Positions 61,734-64,000 of a stretch of DNA of 64,000 bases are shown here, one piece after another. Source of the DNA: RGIG3013 sp045538935 (GTDB lineage Bacteria > Bacillota > Clostridia > Oscillospirales > Acutalibacteraceae); contig JAZQEI010000003.1 in assembly GCA_045538935.1 (NCBI GenBank), positions 97,224-161,223 of the forward strand, read 5' to 3'. Made by a program: the position numbers and the translations under genes. Below the pieces are notes generated by a model, which saw only the letters and a list, made by a program, of their open reading frames with translations, did not search any database and was not told the origin of the DNA. The first letter of the stretch is position 1, and every line of letters starts with the position of its first letter.

Positions 61734-62444
61734 TTATTTAGTAAAAATATTCTTAAAATCTCCTGATGAAGCGAGTGATACATAGTCATCATCGCAAACA
61801 ATAACATGATCCAACAGCCGTACGTTTATGTTGCTAAGTAATTGCTTAATCTGTATAGTAGCGTTTAAATCTTCTTTTGACGGCAACGCTAATCCGCTTG
61901 GGTGATTATGCGCCATAACAACACCGCTTGCTCCCGTGCGCAACACAACATCTAACACATTACGCGGACTTATATCTACACAATGAATATCACCCTCACC
62001 AATAACATCGAAGCCTATTATCTTGCCTGCGGCATTTAAACTTAAAAGCGTAACCACCTCGCCTTTATTGCCCAAATACTGCTTGAAGATATACTCTCCA
62101 ATTTCTTCTCTTTTATTGAATTTTTTGCCCACATCAGCCTTTTTGGCAGTGTAATATCTAAAAACGGGAATTATCATTTTAAGCCATGTTACAGTTGCTT
62201 CATTTACACCGTCAACAGCATATAAATCGCGCTCCGGCGCTTCTAAAACAGCAGGAAACGAGCCAAATTTGTTTATAAGGGTGTGTGCTAGCTCGTTAGT
62301 ATCTCTTCTGGGCACACAATGGAACAATATATACTCTAATACCTTATGCTCAGGTGTCGAAGGAGTGATACCGGTTTTAATAATTTCTTTACGAAATCTT
62401 TCCCTATGTCCGTCGTGCGGATTTTTTGGATTAACTGTAGCCAT
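61734..62444 (-). CDS. radC: RadC family JAB-domain protein
   Basis: A 236-residue protein: helix-hairpin-helix region (about 30-85), then a JAB/MPN-like metallo-domain with AHNHPSGLALPSKED, the His-x-His...Ser-x-x-Asp zinc motif. LRTGASGVVMAHNHPSG and LLDHVIVCDD are standard RadC. The DNA-repair role once given to the family is not supported; activity unknown. First gene of the operon through mfd, with a good promoter. Confidence 0.93.
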   Translation of the reverse strand: MATVNPKNPHDGHRERFRKEIIKTGITPSTPEHKVLEYILFHCVPRRDTNELAHTLINKFGSFPAVLEAPERDLYAVDGVNEATVTWLKMIIPVFRYYTAKKADVGKKFNKREEIGEYIFKQYLGNKGEVVTLLSLNAAGKIIGFDVIGEGDIHCVDISPRNVLDVVLRTGASGVVMAHNHPSGLALPSKEDLNATIQIKQLLSNINVRLLDHVIVCDDDYVSLASSGDFKNIFTK

Positions 62445-62480
62445 TTACTTTGTCATCCTTATTAAATGTGTAATAATATT

Positions 62481-62509
62481 ATTATACACTCAATATATTT
62501 ATCTTTCAA
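62481..62509 (-). promoter_or_regulatory. promoter for the radC-pepD-M24-pth-mfd operon
   Basis: Minus strand TTGAAA (62509-62504), 17-bp spacer, perfect TATAAT (62486-62481). Confidence 0.8.
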
Positions 62510-62539
62510 GACATTAAAATACTATGTATTACAAAAAAT

Positions 62540-62568
62540 TTGCCAAATCGTTTTTATTGTGGTATACT
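62540..62568 (+). promoter_or_regulatory. extended -10 promoter for the deaminase-like gene and rsmA
   Basis: TTGCCA (62540-62545), 17-bp spacer ending TGG, TATACT (62563-62568). Confidence 0.8.
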
Positions 62569-62597
62569 TTAGTAACCAACTTTAAGGGGTTAATACA

Positions 62598-62924
62598 ATG
62601 TCTAATTTTGATTCTTTAATTTTAAAGGCAAAAGAAATGTCACAGCTTTCTAACGTTAAGGTCGGTGCCGCTTTGCTTTGCAAAGATTTCAGCATATACA
62701 GCGCCGCCGAATACAAGTTTAGCCAAACCCAACATTTACCGGCAGAACTTATGGCTTTATCTAAGGCTTTAGAAGAAAAAAAGAGCAAATTTACAGCCCT
62801 TGCTATTTTTGGTAAAGACAATATATCAACCGAAGTAAAACAAATATTCTTAAAGCTTGGTGATATGTGGGTAATATTTGCCGACCGTGATAACAATAAA
62901 AGTACCACACTTTCTAAAATGTAA
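62598..62924 (+). CDS. cytidine deaminase-like protein lacking zinc ligands
   Basis: A 108-residue protein matching the cytidine deaminase layout: LSNVKVGAALLCKDFSIYS corresponds to the conserved FPVGAALL region, LPAELMALSKAL (Pro48-Ala49-Glu50) to the CAE helix, and LKLGDMWVIFAD to the last strand. The zinc Cys is replaced by Pro48 and the PCxxC ligands by an ISTEV sequence, so it cannot hold the catalytic zinc. Only the proton-shuttling Glu remains. Own promoter and AAGGGG site, followed 22 nt later by rsmA. Either a pseudoenzyme with a new role or a decaying gene; the frame is fully open. Confidence 0.75.
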   Translation: MSNFDSLILKAKEMSQLSNVKVGAALLCKDFSIYSAAEYKFSQTQHLPAELMALSKALEEKKSKFTALAIFGKDNISTEVKQIFLKLGDMWVIFADRDNNKSTTLSKM

Positions 62925-62946
62925 ATATTAATAGGACTGTTTGTTT

Positions 62947-63795
62947 ATGAATTTATCTGATATTTCAACTGTAAAAAGTATTTTATCTAAAAACGGATTT
63001 ACATTTAAAAAAAGCCTAGGGCAAAACTTTTTAATTAATCCAACCGTTTGTCCTAAAATGGCAGAGAATTCTGCCGACGATAATACAGGTGTGTTAGAAA
63101 TAGGCCCAGGTATTGGTGTGTTAACAAGCTCCCTTGCACAAATTGCAAAAAAAGTTGTTGCAATAGAGCTTGACGAACGTTTGCGCCCCGTTTTAAAACA
63201 AACCCTTGCAGAATTTAAAAACACTAAGGTAATCTTTGGCGATGCAATGAAGCTTGATTTAAGGCAAATTATTGCAAGTGAGTTTGCAGACTGCGATAAT
63301 GTTGTAGTCTGTGCAAATCTGCCGTACTACATAACATCACCCATTATAATGATGTTGCTTGAAAGCAAGCTTCCTATAAAATCTATTACCGTTATGGTAC
63401 AAAAAGAAGCCGCTGAGCGTTTAACTGCAAAACCGGGCGAAAAAGAATGTGGCGCAATATCGGCAGCGGTAAGTTACTACTCCGACCCCGAACTTCTATT
63501 CTTGGTTGATAGAGATTCATTTTTACCCGCACCCAATGTAGATAGCGCAGTTATAAAACTCAATATTTTAGATAAGCCTAAAGTAGAAGTTAAAGACGAA
63601 GAAAACTTCTTTAAATTCGTAAAAGCTTGCTTTGCACAACGCCGAAAAACACTCACAAACTCGGTTTCATCAACACTTGGCATACCAAAAGACAATATAA
63701 CAAAAGCATTAGAGCAGTGCGGTTTACTAACAACAATCCGCGCAGAACAAATGTCAATTGAAGTCTTGGCAAGGCTTTCAGATATACTAATGTGA
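62947..63795 (+). CDS. rsmA: 16S rRNA dimethyladenosine transferase
   Basis: A 282-residue KsgA/Dim1 methyltransferase that dimethylates two adenines near the 3' end of 16S rRNA. KKSLGQNFLINPTVCPKM, LEIGPGIGVLTSSLA (SAM motif I), VVAIELDERL and VVCANLPYYITSPIIM (catalytic NLPY) are intact; the C-terminal RNA-binding domain runs from about 185 (KACFAQRRKTLTNS). The ATG at 62947 is preferred to the TTG two codons upstream. Probably co-transcribed with the deaminase-like gene, 22 nt away. Confidence 0.97.
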   Translation: MNLSDISTVKSILSKNGFTFKKSLGQNFLINPTVCPKMAENSADDNTGVLEIGPGIGVLTSSLAQIAKKVVAIELDERLRPVLKQTLAEFKNTKVIFGDAMKLDLRQIIASEFADCDNVVVCANLPYYITSPIIMMLLESKLPIKSITVMVQKEAAERLTAKPGEKECGAISAAVSYYSDPELLFLVDRDSFLPAPNVDSAVIKLNILDKPKVEVKDEENFFKFVKACFAQRRKTLTNSVSSTLGIPKDNITKALEQCGLLTTIRAEQMSIEVLARLSDILM

Positions 63796-63815
63796 ATTAA
63801 AATAAAAAGCAATAA

Positions 63816-63847
63816 AAAATGAACACTCCGTTTGGAGTGTGCATTTT
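63816..63847. terminator. bidirectional intrinsic terminator after rsmA
   Basis: Stem AAAATG-a-ACACTCC / GGAGTGT-g-CATTTT with loop GTTT and one internal mismatch, with A/T-rich flanks; lies between rsmA and the convergent partial gene. Confidence 0.75.
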
Positions 63848-63859
63848 AAATTTTATGTT

Positions 63860-64000
63860 TTAAGCCGGAACATACTCACCTAAAGAAACGAGTGTTTCTT
63901 TAACTATCTTAGCAGATTTTGAGTGTAGATGTGTATCTACATATGTGCCTTCATAGTAGTAGATTGTTGCAGATGTATCGTAGGTTAAACCACCGTTTAA
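63860..64000 (-). CDS. C-terminus of an unidentified, probably secreted or surface protein
   Basis: The last 46 codons of a minus-strand gene running off the right edge, stop at 63860-63862. The segment holds alternating polar/aromatic residues (GGLTYDTSATIYYYEGTYV) and ends VSLGEYVPA, suggesting a beta-rich or repeat-type C-terminal domain. No family is recognised and no start is in the window. Convergent with rsmA. Confidence 0.6.
   Translation of the reverse strand, partial: LNGGLTYDTSATIYYYEGTYVDTHLHSKSAKIVKETLVSLGEYVPA

Noticed and set aside
1..64000. CRISPR arrays, tRNA genes, insertion sequences or prophage
   Set aside because: No regularly spaced repeats, cloverleaf-like segments, transposase/integrase motifs or phage structural genes were seen on either strand.

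Overview
The window looks like chromosome of a low-GC, Gram-positive, spore-forming member of the Clostridia, probably a gut-type Oscillospirales/Ruminococcaceae relative. The signs are a sporulation cluster (gpr, spoIIP, ricT), an LTA-synthase-like sulfatase, strong AAGGAGG-type ribosome binding sites, A+T-rich vegetative promoters with 16-17 bp spacers, and the gene neighbourhood rpsT/gpr/spoIIP plus ricT/holB known from Bacillus and Clostridium. The placement is inference from gene content; there is no 16S gene here. No CRISPR array, tRNA, insertion sequence or prophage was seen. The only structured RNA gene is rnpB, and no stretch over 300 bases is left without a gene or RNA.

Layout. 1-4.4 kb: the end of a membrane-protein gene, then a minus-strand operon cyclophilin-rmlA-two glycosyltransferases-Lit-like lipoprotein transacylase. 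4.5-6.3 kb: a glycosidase-like (GH15-type) protein carrying a zinc ribbon. 6.4-11.0 kb: plus-strand operon nrdR-gltX-glnS-nif3. 11.0-15.4 kb: LTA-synthase-like sulfatase, then gpr-spoIIP-small membrane protein behind a sigma-G type promoter. 15.4-20.2 kb: rpsT (+), a 56-residue 2[4Fe-4S] ferredoxin, and the minus-strand operon aminotransferase-trpS-holB-ricT. 20.2-23.4 kb: envelope genes (LCP-like protein, transglutaminase lipoprotein apparently starting at AUA, acyltransferase with a zinc ribbon). 23.4-27.2 kb: fused ABC transporter, a 67-residue CxxC protein, a Dabb protein. 27.2-30.7 kb: lepA, a two-domain P-loop protein with a degenerate second half, rnpB. 30.7-36.8 kb: tightly coupled operon murD-M42-M42-GNAT-YnbB-like lyase-propeller-like protein.

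36.8-43.3 kb is the main accessory island. A divergent AraC regulator faces a four-gene uronate operon: a discoidin-like domain fused to KduI, then KduD, GH88 unsaturated glucuronyl hydrolase, and a heparinase II/III-type lyase. Together these would cleave imported uronic-acid oligosaccharides, release 4,5-unsaturated uronate, and convert it to 2-keto-3-deoxygluconate. No transporter, KDG kinase or aldolase is in the window, and none of the enzymes has a signal peptide. 43.4-46.3 kb: an ECF sigma factor overlapping a membrane-anchored beta-propeller protein.

46.3-50.9 kb: an overlapping operon pduL-hemW-histidine phosphatase-membrane protein-GH2 glycosidase. 51-62.4 kb: housekeeping minus-strand operons lon-engB and radC-pepD-M24 peptidase-pth-mfd-PrsA-like lipoprotein. 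62.5-64 kb: a cytidine-deaminase-like protein lacking its zinc ligands, rsmA, and the 3' end of an unidentified gene.

The points most worth following up are the KduI fusion with a perfect internal ribosome binding site, the probable AUA start, the zinc-less deaminase-like protein, the degenerate duplicated P-loop protein, and the palindromes in front of the uronate operon and the sigma-factor gene.
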